NCBI GenBank assembly: GCA_007449985.2
Contig: VIIQ02000100.1
Coordinates: 62,001 to 126,000, forward strand
Length of the DNA: 64,000 bases
Direction of reading: 5' to 3'
DNA from: Desmodesmus armatus
Lineage: Eukaryota; Chlorophyta; Chlorophyceae; Sphaeropleales; Scenedesmaceae
The notes beneath the pieces were generated by a model. It saw nothing but the letters and a program-made list of their open reading frames with translations. It made no database searches and had not been told where the DNA came from. The translations under genes and the position numbers were made by a program. This document shows positions 42,130-54,000 of this stretch, piece by piece; within the stretch, counting starts at the first letter, position 1, and every line of letters starts with the position of its first letter.

Positions 42130-43249
42130 TTATGGGGGTGGCAGCAGCACTGTGTCAATGACATGGATGATGGAGTTGCCGGCACGGATGTTGGGCACAA
42201 TCACGTTGGCAACGTTGCAGGCGGAGCTGCCTGTGATGCGCACAGACCCGCTGCTCCTCTTCCTAATGGTCACCCTTGCATCCTGCAGTGCCGTCTCGTA
42301 GTCCTGGCTCTGGATTTGCTTGCTGTTCAGAGCGGCTGCTGGGATCACATGGTAGGACAGCACCTGCACATGAGGGAGAGGGGGCATTACAGGGGTCAAG
42401 GTGGTAGCACATTCTCTTGATACGGCCGTGTAGCGTGCTGTCTGTGCCACTTTTGAGGCTCAAACAAGCAGGTCTGGTCAGTATGTACCAGGCATGCCAG
42501 GCATGCTTGTGTTGAGTATTGATGACCGCTGTCACAACGGTTGTGCTAAAAACAGCCCATTGTGTATGCTGGTGAGCCTCTGCAGCGCAACACCACTGCC
42601 TGCAAGATTAGGCGGGTGGCACATGGCTCCTTCGTACGATACGCGTATCATGACTAAACCAGCACCGGCGGGGGGGGGGGGGGGGGCTGCACATGGTGCG
42701 AGGCAGATCGAGGGGATGCTTCCGCTCAGGCTTCACAAAGGGCATGCACCACACATGTGCTGCTGCTGCACCCACCTTCACCAGCAGGTCCTTGTTTTCA
42801 AGCAGCTCTGCAGCAGTCACGTCCAGGGCCTCCAGCAAGTCCTCGAATGCATCATTGGTGGGAGCGAGGATGGTCCACCGTGTGCTTGACCTGGCAAGTG
42901 GACCTGCCACGCCTGCAGCAGTGACTGCTGCCAGGAGTGTTGTCATCTGGGGAAGTCTGGAGGCGACGGCGACAGCACGGTTCAGGCTGTTGTACCAGCC
43001 ATTGTACCAAACCCAGTCTTTCCAATTCTTGTTCCAAGAAGAGGATCCTCCTGAGTGATGGGCGGCCCTTGCTGTTGCATCTTGCTCGTCCTGCTCCTGA
43101 GGCACCACTGCAGCCTCAGCAGGAACGAGTGCAGCCTCAGCAAGGACGAGTTCTGCCTCTGGGAGTTCAGGTGACCCTGCCTTTGTTTGTATTGCAGAGC
43201 TTACAAAGAGCAGCAGAAGAATGCAGAATGCGCGACTGGATTGCTGCAT
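42130..43249 (-). CDS. Secreted single-domain fasciclin (FAS1) protein
   Basis: Two exons, 43249-42776 and 42363-42130, encode 235 residues. The ATG at 43249 starts a classical signal peptide (basic start, hydrophobic FCILLLLFVSSAI). A region of about 40 residues rich in Glu/Ala/Pro follows, then a Trp-rich stretch, then one FAS1 domain. The two conserved FAS1 blocks are visible: TRWTILAPTNDAFEDLL (H1) and VLSYHVIP...IIHVIDTVLLPP (H2). FAS1 domains mediate adhesion in walls and extracellular matrix. Here a wall or secreted matrix role is inferred. No membrane anchor or GPI tail is seen after the domain. It is convergent with MCM6 and divergent from the microtubule-protein gene. Confidence 0.88.
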
Positions 43250-43988
43250 CGGATGGCAGACGGGTCGATTTGATGGAGAGCCACTTGTTGTGGTGGTAGG
43301 GTACGGGACGGGGATCCCTGCAATGCTGCTGCTGGTCGCTTGGGACAATGTGTAAGTAACGGGCTGCGGTGTGGCAGCGAATGCGTGGCAGGCCTGGTGA
43401 TCGCAGGTGCACAATGCCGCTACAGCCCGGAAGTGTTACCGTGACATGACAGTCACACAGCCTGGTGTCGTTGAAGGCGTGCAGACCTGCGCATTCTTTC
43501 TGAATTGGTTGAAAGAATCTTTCAGAAAGATGGTAGATAGAGCCATTTGGGCAACTGCCTCTGTTGTAGGACAGACAGGCAAGGAGTTAGCACATGCCGG
43601 ACAAGCCTGAAAGTTGTCTGGATAAGGTACAACAATCTGATGTAAATCTTGCACGCAAGATGGCAGGTGGTTTGTCCATCCATTGTTGTCAATAGGCTGC
43701 AGTCTGCTGCTGTGATCATTGAACCTCCTCCTGGCTGCTAACTCCCACAGGACACCTACGTCAAAGGGTACTTCACACTTATTCCTTATGTACAGCTTGT
43801 GACGGACAGCTGTCGGCTCTAAAAGCAGTATGAAGAAACACAAAGAAAACCGTTGGAAACCGCCAATACAAACTCCGTCTTCACAACACATACCTGGCCC
43901 CCCTTTTCGGGTCATATTGGGTAACAAGGCCTCGAGTGCTCAAGTTTTGCGGTTGCTTGTTGGCTCCTGATAAAACATACAAGCCAGC
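43250..43988. other. Divergent promoter region (FAS1 / TORTIFOLIA1-like)
   Basis: About 740 bp between two divergent start codons must carry both promoters. A minus-strand frame at 43436-43927 has no recognised motif and is not called. Confidence 0.5.
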
Positions 43989-46900
43989 ATGAGAACAGCT
44001 GATAGCCCCAGCAAGGACGTCATCTTGAAAGCCCTGACACGTCTAAATGAGCGCTCAACACTTCGTGTTGCTGCTGAGGAGCTCTCCATCATTGTCAGGG
44101 TGGGTAGGCATCCGCAGAGGCGGGCGACTTTCAACAGTCAGAACCACCAGCAGGCTGAACACTTCCCGTTCTGCAGGCACTGGACCAAGAAAGTCTAGGT
44201 GCACTAGTGCAGAGCATATGCACCACCACTGGTGCTTGGGAGCCAAAGCCAGTGGCTAAGAAGGTGAGGCAGGCCCACAAACGCAGCAAGCACCAGATCA
44301 TCATCAGGGTGTGAAGCCACCCATGCACCAGCTCCTGACAGACAGAGCTGGGGCCTTCGACTTTAGTAGTCTCAAGCTCTACATGTCCCTGCAGGAATGT
44401 GTCCGGGTGCTCGCACAGCTGCCGCAGCCATCGTGTCCTGTGGCAGATGTGGCGTTGCAGCAGCTGCTGCCCAAGATCTTGGGATACCTCAAGAAGCAAC
44501 TCCAGGTGAGGGGGCCGGGGCATCACCAGGTTGGGCTGGCAAGCAGCATGCAGCAACGATCATCAACAAACCACATGGCCAGCCAGAGAGGCTGTCCCAC
44601 CCAACGTCCGTCGCTGGGGGTTTGTGTCAGGTACAAACGGCAGCACGCTCCCAGCTCGGCGCATGCCACGCTGCTGTGCCACCACTTGATGCAGGATGCT
44701 GACAGCGTAGTGCGGGAGGCCAGCAGTGATGCCATGGCTGCGTACGCCCAGGGCTGCGCCCGGCTCTGGGGCTGTGCAGTGCCAGCCAGCACAGCAACAC
44801 CACTTGTCAAGGTGGTGTTTGATGTCCTGGCAGAACAAAAGAAGGAGGGCCAGATGGGCGCCAGCCAGGCGCTGCTCAAGGTGTGCACACCGCAATTTCG
44901 GGATGCAGCAGCTGCCGTGGATGCTATTACAGTCGCTGTCAGTGTCGCCTTGGGCGCAGGAGTGAAGTGCTGCTTGCAACACCCTTGCCGTCCCTGTGAG
45001 TTGCGACATAGTCCCTTTGGAAAGGCGACAGCACCCTGCCCTGCACACGCGCTGTGGCTGTGTTGCATGCTGCAGATGTCGCCCTTCCTGGGTCCCCTGG
45101 ACAAGGAGCTGGTGAAGGTGCTGCTCAAGCTGCTGAGAAGTCCCGCATTCCTGGGCACTGCGCAGCTGCTGGCCGCCATTGCCAGCACAGACGCAGAGCA
45201 GCGCACACCTGTGGGGCTGCTGAAGGTGGGGCCAGCACATGCCAGGGACCAGCCCACAAACACGATGCCTCAACTTGCAAGCATCGTTACCACGTGCGCA
45301 CTACAGACTGCAAACCCTGAGCCCGTACCACTACACCGATCAGCTGTACGGTGTGAAGATGGAACCAGTTGATGCCCGATGTCCTTTGGGGCCAATAGTC
45401 ACTCCTAGACTTCTGCTTGTCCTGCTGTGTTCCTACTGCTGCACGTCTCACCGGTTGTGCATGCATCTTTATTGCTGCCGCAGCACGGGACGCCTGCGTT
45501 CCTGCCCTACATCAACCACCTGGTGGGGCAGTCCAGCCAGCGCCGGGCCTCAGCACACCAGGACCCGGTGGGGCCCAGCAGTGGAGGCGGCAGCAGCGCC
45601 AGCTCCACCATCACCCTCAGCGGCAAGCCCTTCAGCGCTAGCGGCGTCCTGGGCTGCCTCTCCTCACAGGACTGGGCCGTGCGGCGTGCTGCTGCTGATG
45701 CAGTGCGCGCAATGGTGCTGCTGGTGGGGCCTGAGCTTGAGCCTGAGGACTGCTGGGGCCTGGGGGACCCTGGCTCAGTCACAGGCAGGTGCCTCAACGC
45801 CCTGGAGGACTGCCGCTTTGACAAGGTAGGCACCACACCTTGCACGGCTGCCAGCAGCAGCACGTATATTTGGAGAGCGCATGCGCACTAATGGTTGGTG
45901 GGTATGGACGCAGCGCCTGCGTGCACGGGCATGGCTTGCAGCTGGCACTCAGTGATTTGGGTGCTGGACGGCGTCGCGGCAGCAAATCCTCGCTTTGACG
46001 CCTTGACCTGCATGCTGCAAGCACGGCGCAGCTCCTGCCCAGCAGCTCCGGTGGCACCAAGTACATGCAATGGTTGAGAGTTAGGGAGGCCTGCGACGCA
46101 TGCGCATAATAGAAGGAGAGCATGCAAATGCCTTCATAAGTGTGCATGTGGTGCTGTTTCCAGGTGAAGGAAGCCAGGGAGGCTGCCAGGGAGGCGGCTG
46201 CTCTCATCCACCAGCTGCACCGCTTTGTGGCCGAGCAGGGCTCAGATGGTGACTGGCGTGCTTGGGCAGGCAGCAACCTGCCATACTCAGGTGCGCACCG
46301 CTGGGGCCGCACGCAGTAGCACAATGCAGTTGGGTGCAATGCCACAGACCCGCACATCCTACCAGGGGCCATAGCTCGCAGTTGCGTGGCATTGCAGCAT
46401 GCAGAATGAGTTGCAAAACACACCCTTGATCGCATGCCGTGCTGGTTGCTGCTGCCCTGCAGGCTGGCAGTCTCCTGCAGCATCACCGCCCCACAGCCCA
46501 CTGGCACCTAGGTCCCCGAGCAGCTTCAGACAACTGCAGCACATGTCATCACCCATAGCTGAGCGCTTCAGGCAGGCTGCCATGGACAGTGACGTCATCG
46601 TAGAGCCAGGGAGCAGGGTGCTGCAGCAGCAGGACTCACGTGATGCTGCTGCAGCACCAGCACCAGCAGCGCACTGCACAGCAGACACAGCCGCAGCAGC
46701 GAGCGCTGCTCTTGGGGTTGATCGCCTGGTGATTGAGGGGAGCGAGTCGCACGTGGCTGGCAGCATTGACGGGGAGCACAGTCAACACAGCACAGGAGCA
46801 CCTGACATGGCAAAGGAGCAGTCCAGCATGAGCGTGAGCAGCAGTGGCCAGGAGGGCAGAGCGCTGTCCAAAGAGCAGTCGCAGCAGGCACAGCCACGCA

Positions 46901-47831
46901 AGCTGTGGTCTGTTGATGCTGCAGCAGCGCCGATGCGCAGGACAGTGTCCAGCAGCCGCCCCAGCAGTAGGCCTGGCAGTGCAGGCACCAACGGCAAGCA
47001 GCAGCCCAGCAGCAGGCGTGCAAGCACCCAGGAGCAGCAGCAGGGGTCTCTTGGGAAGGAGAGCAGCCAAGGAGCAGTGTCGGGCCCTGTGCCCAGCTAT
47101 GCAGCAGGGACTCGCAGCTCAACAGCCAGGGGGGCTGGTGCGCCTGCAGGGGGGTCCAGGCCTGCATCGAGACCTCAAACTGCAGGTGAGGCTGCATACG
47201 ACAACCAGGGGCGACGAAGCCAGGCGCCAGGTGTAGCAAGTAGTCAGCATGCAGTCCCATATGCTAGCCCGCTATGTCAGCAGGCGTGCGTAGCGCAGCT
47301 TCCTTTTGTCCTTTGTCTTTCACTCTTGCATAAGGACCAGCACCGCGCTGTTTTTTGTCTGCCATGTTGCCTTGTGCTGCCCTCACTGCAGGTGCTTGGC
47401 AGGGCCCATCCCAGCAGGAGTGGGAGCTAGTGCAACAGCAGCTGGCGGAGCAGCAGCAGCAGCTAGCAGAGCAGCAGCAGCTGGTGGTGCAGCTGCAGCA
47501 GCAAGCTGAGGCCACCCAAGTGCAGCATGCGGCTGAGGTCCTGGAGCTCAAAGAGACAAGCACGGCAGCATGTGTGGCACTGCAGGCAAGTCCCCCAAGC
47601 ACACACAGCTCTGGAATGCTTGGTGTGTGCACATGATGCTCTTGCAGCTTTCAAGTGTTTGGTGCGTGCACATGGATTCCTCGCGGCAGGGCTGCCTGAC
47701 TGCTGTATGTGCGAGTATGTTGCGGGTTGCGTCTCAAATGCTGGTAGTTGTGCAATTGCAGGAGCGTGTCGTGGCCCTGGAGGTGCTAGTGCAACGCCAG
47801 CAGCAGCTGATGAAGGAGCAGTGGCAGGCGT

Positions 47832-47876
<45 letters not shown>

Positions 47877-49364
47877 CAACCCCCAGCAGCTTGATCCCCT
47901 CCTCCCCACTGAGCAGTCGGCGGTCACCCACTAGGTGCAGCAGCAGCCCTTCAACAGGTGCAGGCATGGCGGCAGCAGCAGCAATTGCAGCCAACAGCCC
48001 TGTGGGTGGTGTGCTCAGCAGGGATATAGTGCTGCAGCAGCACAGCATCCTAACTGAGGGGCCGCCCAGTGGCAACAGGCTGTACAAGTCAGCAGAGTGG
48101 GGTGGCCTGCAGGGGTGCAGCAGCGGGCGCAAGGGGCTTGTCACGCCCATTGACCCCCTGGCGGTGGGGCGCCGCAGCTTCAACTGCCTGCTCACCCCCG
48201 GCTCATCAGCAAGCGGCGGCCTCAGGGTGAGCTGATAGTGGGGGTCCCCTGACTGCTACTATGGAGGTCATGTGTGCTGTCATGGCAGCCTGGGCGTGAT
48301 CTTGACACACACGGGCAGCAATGCAGAGGAGCACATGACAGAGGTGACACACGGAGGCCATGCACTGGCTTTCGCAAGTGCAGAGCCCACAGGGCTCATG
48401 CAGTGCCACGCAGCTTGAGTGTTGCATGCGTGACACGCCACTTGTTCGGGCGCTACATCGGTTGACTGCTGCGGGTGTTTGGCTGCCTCCTTCCTGCAGA
48501 GCTGCGACTCTGCAGCTGTGACGCCTGGCGACTTGGAGGCGGCGTATGCAGACGCGGTGCGCAATGAGCGAGGCAGCGTGCACCTGCTGCGGCTGACCCA
48601 GAAGACAGGCCCTGTGTGGGGCCAGCTGTCAACCCAGACCTGCCACGCCCTGCTGGAGGTGTTCATCAAGCACGTGAGGGTGAGCAGGGCAGCTGGACGC
48701 CTATGCATATGCAACAGTGAGGGTCAGAGGGCTCACCCTGTAGGGTATCATTTGAAGAGCTGTTTTTGAGTGCCCTACTGAGTGCCATTCTGCCCTGGCA
48801 CCTAAGTCGGCCTACGCAGGATGCCTCACAACGAGGGCTGTGCTGTGGCCACATGGCTAGCTTAATGCTGGCTCTGCCCATGCCATGGACAGCAACTGGT
48901 GGCTGGTAGTGGCATTCTGGGTAATTCTTAAGAACGTGCCGGCCCTGCCACCATTTGCAGGATGGCGTCATGCTGCACCGGGTGCTGCCATGGCTGTGGA
49001 GGCTTGCTGATGAAGATGCGGGCAGGCCAGAAGTGCCAGAGGGGCTGCAGCAGCAGCTGCTTGAGGCACTGGAGTGCTGCCCAGCTGCTGAGGACCTGCA
49101 GGTGTGCAGAGTTGGAGGCGCACCCCCTGTGGGGCGTGCTGGCCCTAGCCATGGGATGCCACGCGGCTGCACTGTCTGCCTGTTTTCCTGGATGGTCCCA
49201 ACAGTGGCCAGCTTTTGATGCTGCCCTATCAGCAGGCATACCTTGCTAGGTATGCTTGCGCATCTGTCAGGGACCTGACCAATTCTGCCTGTGCTGCGTG
49301 GCCGCAGGCACAAGAGAGGGTCTGTCTGCTTTTGGACACACTGAAGGCGGTCTGGACACACTGA
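43989..49364 (+). CDS. TORTIFOLIA1/SPIRAL2-like HEAT-repeat microtubule-associated protein
   Basis: Exons: 43989-44099, 44177-44263, 44395-44505, 44695 to about 44930, 45076-45225, 45484-45825, 46164-46290, 46463-47185, 47392-47585, 47762-48226, 48500-48679, 48961-49101 and 49308-49364. The exon 4 end and a possible short exon near 44280 are unsure. The N-terminus is a TOG/HEAT array (LKALTRLNERSTLRVAAEEL, CVRVLAQLPQP, DADSVVREASSDAMAAY, SQDWAVRRAAADAVRAM). A long Ser/Gln/Ala-rich linker and a Gln-rich coiled coil (about 47400-47870) follow. Last comes the conserved C-terminal block with AAYADAVRNERGSVHLLRL and KTGPVWGQLSTQT, as in plant TOR1/SPR2, which control cortical microtubule minus ends and severing. 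The intron after 47585 has a GC donor (GCAAGT). The last exon contains a 20-bp tandem duplication that creates the stop at 49362-49364. Confidence 0.82.
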
Positions 49365-49373
49365 AGGCAGTGG
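49334..49373 (+). repeat. 20-bp tandem duplication in the last exon of the TORTIFOLIA1-like gene
   Basis: GGACACACTGAAGGC occurs at 49334 and again at 49354, with one mismatch just after. The second copy shifts the frame and brings in TGA at 49362. Without it the frame would continue only about ten residues further to a TGA at 49397-49399. Confidence 0.8.
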
Positions 49374-49428
49374 CAGCGCAGCTGATGGCCAGTGTTTGAA
49401 ACCAAAGCTGTCACAAATCGTGCCAGGG

Positions 49429-49433
49429 TGTAA
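49429..49433 (+). promoter_or_regulatory. Candidate poly(A) signal TGTAA of the TORTIFOLIA1-like gene
   Basis: TGTAA lies 65 nt past the called stop codon. It is the chlorophyte-type signal, called by motif and position only. Confidence 0.45.
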
Positions 49434-49445
49434 TTCACCCCGCAA

Positions 49446-49724
49446 TCAGGCCAGGACGAATGGCTCCACATGTTCATTTGCCCGTAGTTGAGCAATATAT
49501 GGTCGCAGCCCCTTCCTGTCAACATTGTGTGTCCGCATCCGCAATCCGAAGTCTCGACAGTAGAGCTCTGTGCCGTTCACGTCGCAAGTAAGAGACATCA
49601 TGGAGATCGATCTGACGTCGTTCAGCTCCATTCCTGTGGACAGCTTGATATCCCCAGCCTGGGCTCCGGAGAAGATGTTGGGCAAGGGCCTCTGGGAAGG
49701 CTCTGATGGTAGGCCGTGAACCAC
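49446..49724 (-). CDS. Short open frame of unknown function (doubtful)
   Basis: Ninety-two codons are open on the minus strand between two plus-strand genes. The translation (for example MELNDVRSISMMSLTCDV and CRDFGLRMRTHNVDRKGL) is less biased in composition than typical shadow frames here and looks protein-like, but I recognise no family and see no supported start or partner exon. It may be a gene fragment or chance. Confidence 0.25.
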   Translation of the reverse strand: MVHGLPSEPSQRPLPNIFSGAQAGDIKLSTGMELNDVRSISMMSLTCDVNGTELYCRDFGLRMRTHNVDRKGLRPYIAQLRANEHVEPFVLA

Positions 49725-49823
49725 ACCGTGACAGCTTCGATCTCATTGCGCTCGACCTTACAGCAGTCCTGACGCTTTGCTGTGTGGCCGCTGCCCGCAG
49801 ACGACGGTCTGGAGGAGACAACA

Positions 49824-51048
49824 ATGGGGAGCTCAAGCACCCCTCCAGACACGCCCTACTACAGCAGCGGCATCCCTTACCTTCAAGGTGGGCTTTTTCC
49901 GAAGTCCTGGGGCTCGCAGTGCGCTCCGGTCAGGTGCTGGATGGCACACAAACCTGTGGTGTATGCTGTGCTGACGCGTAGCTCCCGGGTGTCTGCGTTT
50001 GTCGCGTGCACAGGTGCATCATGGCCCCAAAAAGCCCTCAAGGTGTCCGAAAGCAGCAGCGAGCAGTCCGCGCTGGTGGGGACCAACTGGTAAGCAGTGC
50101 AGCTGGGGGCTCCTTGTGCTGTTGTAAGGCTGGCATTGGTCTGCGTCCCACCACTGGTCGAATTGAGACTGACCCATGACTGTCTGTCATTTACAGGGCT
50201 CCAAGTGGCATCCACAGTGGCAGCTGCGCACAGAGCTCAGAGTCTGGACTCAGCGAGGGTCTGCCAGCAGTCCTGGACGTCCCAGCAGCCGAACCTGCAG
50301 GTGAGGGCCTCTTAACAGGACGGGGCTGCGCTACAAGATTACTTCAAATAGGTGTTGATCAGCCAGCCATCATGTCATCATCCACCATCTGCATGTGCAA
50401 GGTGCACACCACTGGCCTGACCCCTGCTGTCTGCATGTTTACCCGCTACTGCTGCAGCTGTGGCTGAACCACGTGTGGTGTCACGCTCAAGGGCACGCCG
50501 CAACCAGGGCCCAGAGGCCCCATCCGCCCAGGCCATGGCTGTGGACCAGCCAGCTGCACAGCAGGTGCAGCAACAGCCAGATGTCCAGACGCTGGAGCCC
50601 ACATCTCGCACCCAGCAACGGCCTCAGTGGGCGTTCAACAAAGGCACCATCATGTACGGCGAGGTGAAGCCGTTTGAGAGCATCAAGGTGCGGTTGACGA
50701 AGGGTGGCAGTCATTGGGCCTTGGCACTCACGGCCACATTGGTTGCAGCAGTGTTTCAGGGGCACCAGCACTGCCTTGGTTGTGTCAGCACTATTGCACT
50801 GTACAACTTGGGCTGGCGCGTTCTTTCCAAAACTGTTCATGGCGGCCAGCGTATTGGTGCATCGACAGTTGTGTTGCTGGTGCTGCAAGTGATTCGCTGA
50901 CACAACTCCTTTCCATCTTGCACGCTTCCTTCCCTTGCTGTTGTTGCAGGGCTTCAGTCTTGAGACGTCGTGCACGCTGCAGCATATCAATGCAAAGCTG
51001 AAGATCTGCCATCAGCAGCAACAGAAGCAGCAGTACTGGCACATGTGA
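49824..51048 (+). CDS. Uncharacterised 190-residue protein
   Basis: Five exons with good GT-AG borders and matching phases: 49824-49887, 50014-50089, 50197-50300, 50458-50687 and 50950-51048 (TGA), 573 nt in all. The protein starts MGSSSTPPDTPYYSSGIPYL. It has a Ser/Glu/Ala-rich middle, a basic patch (SRSRARRNQG), a Gln/Val-rich stretch, then a more conserved-looking end (WAFNKGTIMYGEVKPFESIK, then CTLQHINAKLKICHQQQQKQ). There is no signal peptide or membrane segment. I do not recognise the family. The exon structure is coherent, so I regard it as a real gene of unknown role. Confidence 0.6.
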
Positions 51049-54000
51049 TGTGGTGGGGAAGCAGCAAGGCCTTTGCGCGTTTGTGACTCACTTGCGCGCC
51101 AATTGCATCAGGGAGATTGCCTGGTGGCTTGAGGGCTCAACAGGCAGGCCACTGAACCGGCCATGACGCAGTGGCTCCATTGCCCCAAAATTGTCATTCT
51201 CTGAGATGTTTTTTTTTGGGGTGTGACTTCACAACCACAAGCTGGTCCAGTGGTGCGTGGCCATTGCAAGCACTGCAGAGGAGCCAGGGGCGGTCAGCCC
51301 CAGCACGATTGTTATACTGTTTTGTGTCTGTTTTGAGGGCAGGCAGCTGATGCCGCCGCACAGCCGCATGGTTGTGAGTGCGTGAGGTCAGGGTGAGGCT
51401 TTGTGACGCCTGCAGTGCCCATCCTGCGTGCCGCGCCCTTTTAGCAGGCTTGCATGTTGTCCGTGGTACAAGATGCAGGTGTCATGTGCTGCCAGCAGCA
51501 CGCCCGTACTGCTTTATTCCTTGCAATGGTTTGGCCGGCCTGGCCGCAGGAGGTTCTTTGTAGCATTTGATTACTACTTTGTGTTGACTATTACTTTGTT
51601 CTACTCAGCCTTTGACTACTAGCTCGTGACTGTTCTTGTATGTCTGTCTGCGGGTGGCAGGTGCTTTAGCAGCTGTGTTAGCAACGGTGTGGGGGTGGGG
51701 GGCTGTGGGTGAAAGCTACCCTGGCACCTGTGCCCAGCGCGCCAAAGGCAGGTGTCAACGCATCATGGTATGCGTTTCAGCTGCAGCGAGAGATGCCTCG
51801 ATGGCTTGTATGCCATAGTGTGTGGTGGAGTGGTGTGTGTGCGCATCTTGTCCAGTGAGTGCTTCATGTGCGGAATTAAGGCAACACAGCCTGTGCAAGA
51901 GACTTGTCAGCCGGCCTGCGGCTGTACAGCGTCTTGCCCTTGCACCGTCCTGGATGGTGTGGTTCCAGCTAATAGTGCCCAGTATGTGCAGCATTGGGTT
52001 GTCCCCTCTTGTTTGGCTGAGGTCCTCCGGCATGGTGGGTGCTCCACCGTCGTCATGTATTGCGTTGTGCCGACTGATTCGCGCAGGTGGTGCAGCTGAG
52101 CATGTGTGCTTTCATGCTGGTTTGATACCTTGGCCGTGCTTTGCTAGCCTTGTGCGTGCCCCTGCAGGAGTTTCTGGTCTGTTTGCTGCATAGCGGTGCG
52201 CTGGTTACTTTGCCGACGTGCCGCTGTTCTTGTCCTCGGATCTGTACTCCATCTCCAGCTGTCCCAGTCTTTTTCCATCAGCACCGCAGCTTCACGTGCA
52301 GGTTGGCGCAGGGTGCAGGTTGCGCAGCATGCAGCAGTGCCTGGTGTGTCTTGCAGCGTCCCATTCAGACCCCACCTGGCTGCCAACTTTTGGCGGTCTT
52401 TGGCCGGTTGGCTTTCCTTTGGATCACACCACACTGGCAGTGTTGTTGCGTATGCATGCATGCATGAAGGACCGGATTGTGGCACTGCACAGAGCAGGTA
52501 TAGGCAACTTATTGACTGTCACTGGGTTGGGTGGTGTGATGCTCTCGTGCGCGCGTTGTGATGTGTGGTTTGAGGCGGCGCTTGCGCATTGCAGGAGTGT
52601 AAACTGGTGATGTATGCAGGTTGTGGCATAAGCGGGTGACAGCAGCTGTTGCTTGTACGGGTTGTGAGCCTGTGCACGTATCTTTGTGTGTGTATGCGTT
52701 GTATCGTTACTACCTGTCAAGGAGCCCTTGAATCTGTTCTACGCATGGCTGTGGCCTCCGCAGTCTCTCAACTGCCTGTTGGCAGCCGCAACACAAGTGT
52801 GCAGGCAGGTGCTTGCAAACCCAGGCTGTGGACTTGCACGCTGTGGTGCTTTTGTATACACTGAAAAGTGTTAAGGTTTGGCAAATCCAAGACTCAAGGC
52901 CCTCCTGGGTCGTCGTACACAAGCGGCTTTCCTTGCATTTGACGTCACACAGCGCTGCTCACTGACCTGACACACATTGCCACTGTGCATCCCAGGCATG
53001 GTTGGTGTTTGTGAGTGTGTCTTCTGTGTACTACTACTAGATTTGGTGATCTACAAATCTCAATCTCAAGCTGCTGCAGTGGTTTCGGCGCACCCTTGGT
53101 GGGACTTCGTATCCTTGCAGCCACTTGGCAGCTGCTCTGCCACACATCCTCGCTTCACACGGACACCCGGCCCTTTGTCAACCCTTGTGTGGGTTTTGCA
53201 GTATGTTTGTTGCTCTACATGTCGGCAAGGCTGCCGTGTTGCTGGTGATACTGCTCAGCTTGGTCCGCCCCTACTCCTTGCAGAAATACATCTGGCCCAT
53301 TTGCCATGTGGGTTGTACCCTTGTGATTCTTGCAGCATCTGCATCCATGCACTGCCCATGCACTGGTGTGTTTCGATTGCGGCATGCGCAGCAGCCCTGT
53401 GCGCTGTGCAGCTCGGTATCAAATCAAGAGTGGGGTGAGCGGCCTTATGTCAGCACGCTTGTGCTGTAGGAGCGCGGCAACAGCATGCAGCTGTTGTGCG
53501 ACCAGGTGTCTGCATCAAGTGTGATGGTGGGTTCTAGATCCGTCTTGTCTGTGATCGCTGGTATGGCATTGCTTTCTTGTTCAGTCGAGCAGAGGCTGTG
53601 TCACACTGTGCCAATGCTTGCAATTGCTGTTGTGTTCGCACGACATGGCCTGGCTGCGGCTTGGCCCAATACGCAGGCGGTGTTTTTTGGGGCATCCCAG
53701 TATCACGTCGCTGCACTGGTTTCAAAATATGCCTTTTGATAACTTTTGGTGCTTGTCATGCAGACACCACCACCTCCGGGCCGTGCTTGTCTGCAGCACT
53801 CGTGCCTTTTTGTGACGGCTGGGGACTCCTTTTGCAGAATCACGCCTGCCCGTGTGTGGCACAAACAGCCGTATGCTGTTTCTGGTTTGGAGGTTGTGGA
53901 ATGTAGGTGCACCTGAGCATCCTGTCTGGAATGTGGCTTGAGAATCGTGTCGAGCAATCTTCCTGGCAGTTTTGGTATGCAGGCAGGGTCCGTTTCTTGT

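Noticed and set aside
43436..43927. Minus-strand frame of 163 codons with several Cys
   Set aside because: It lies in the divergent promoter region and has no signal, domain or exon partner.
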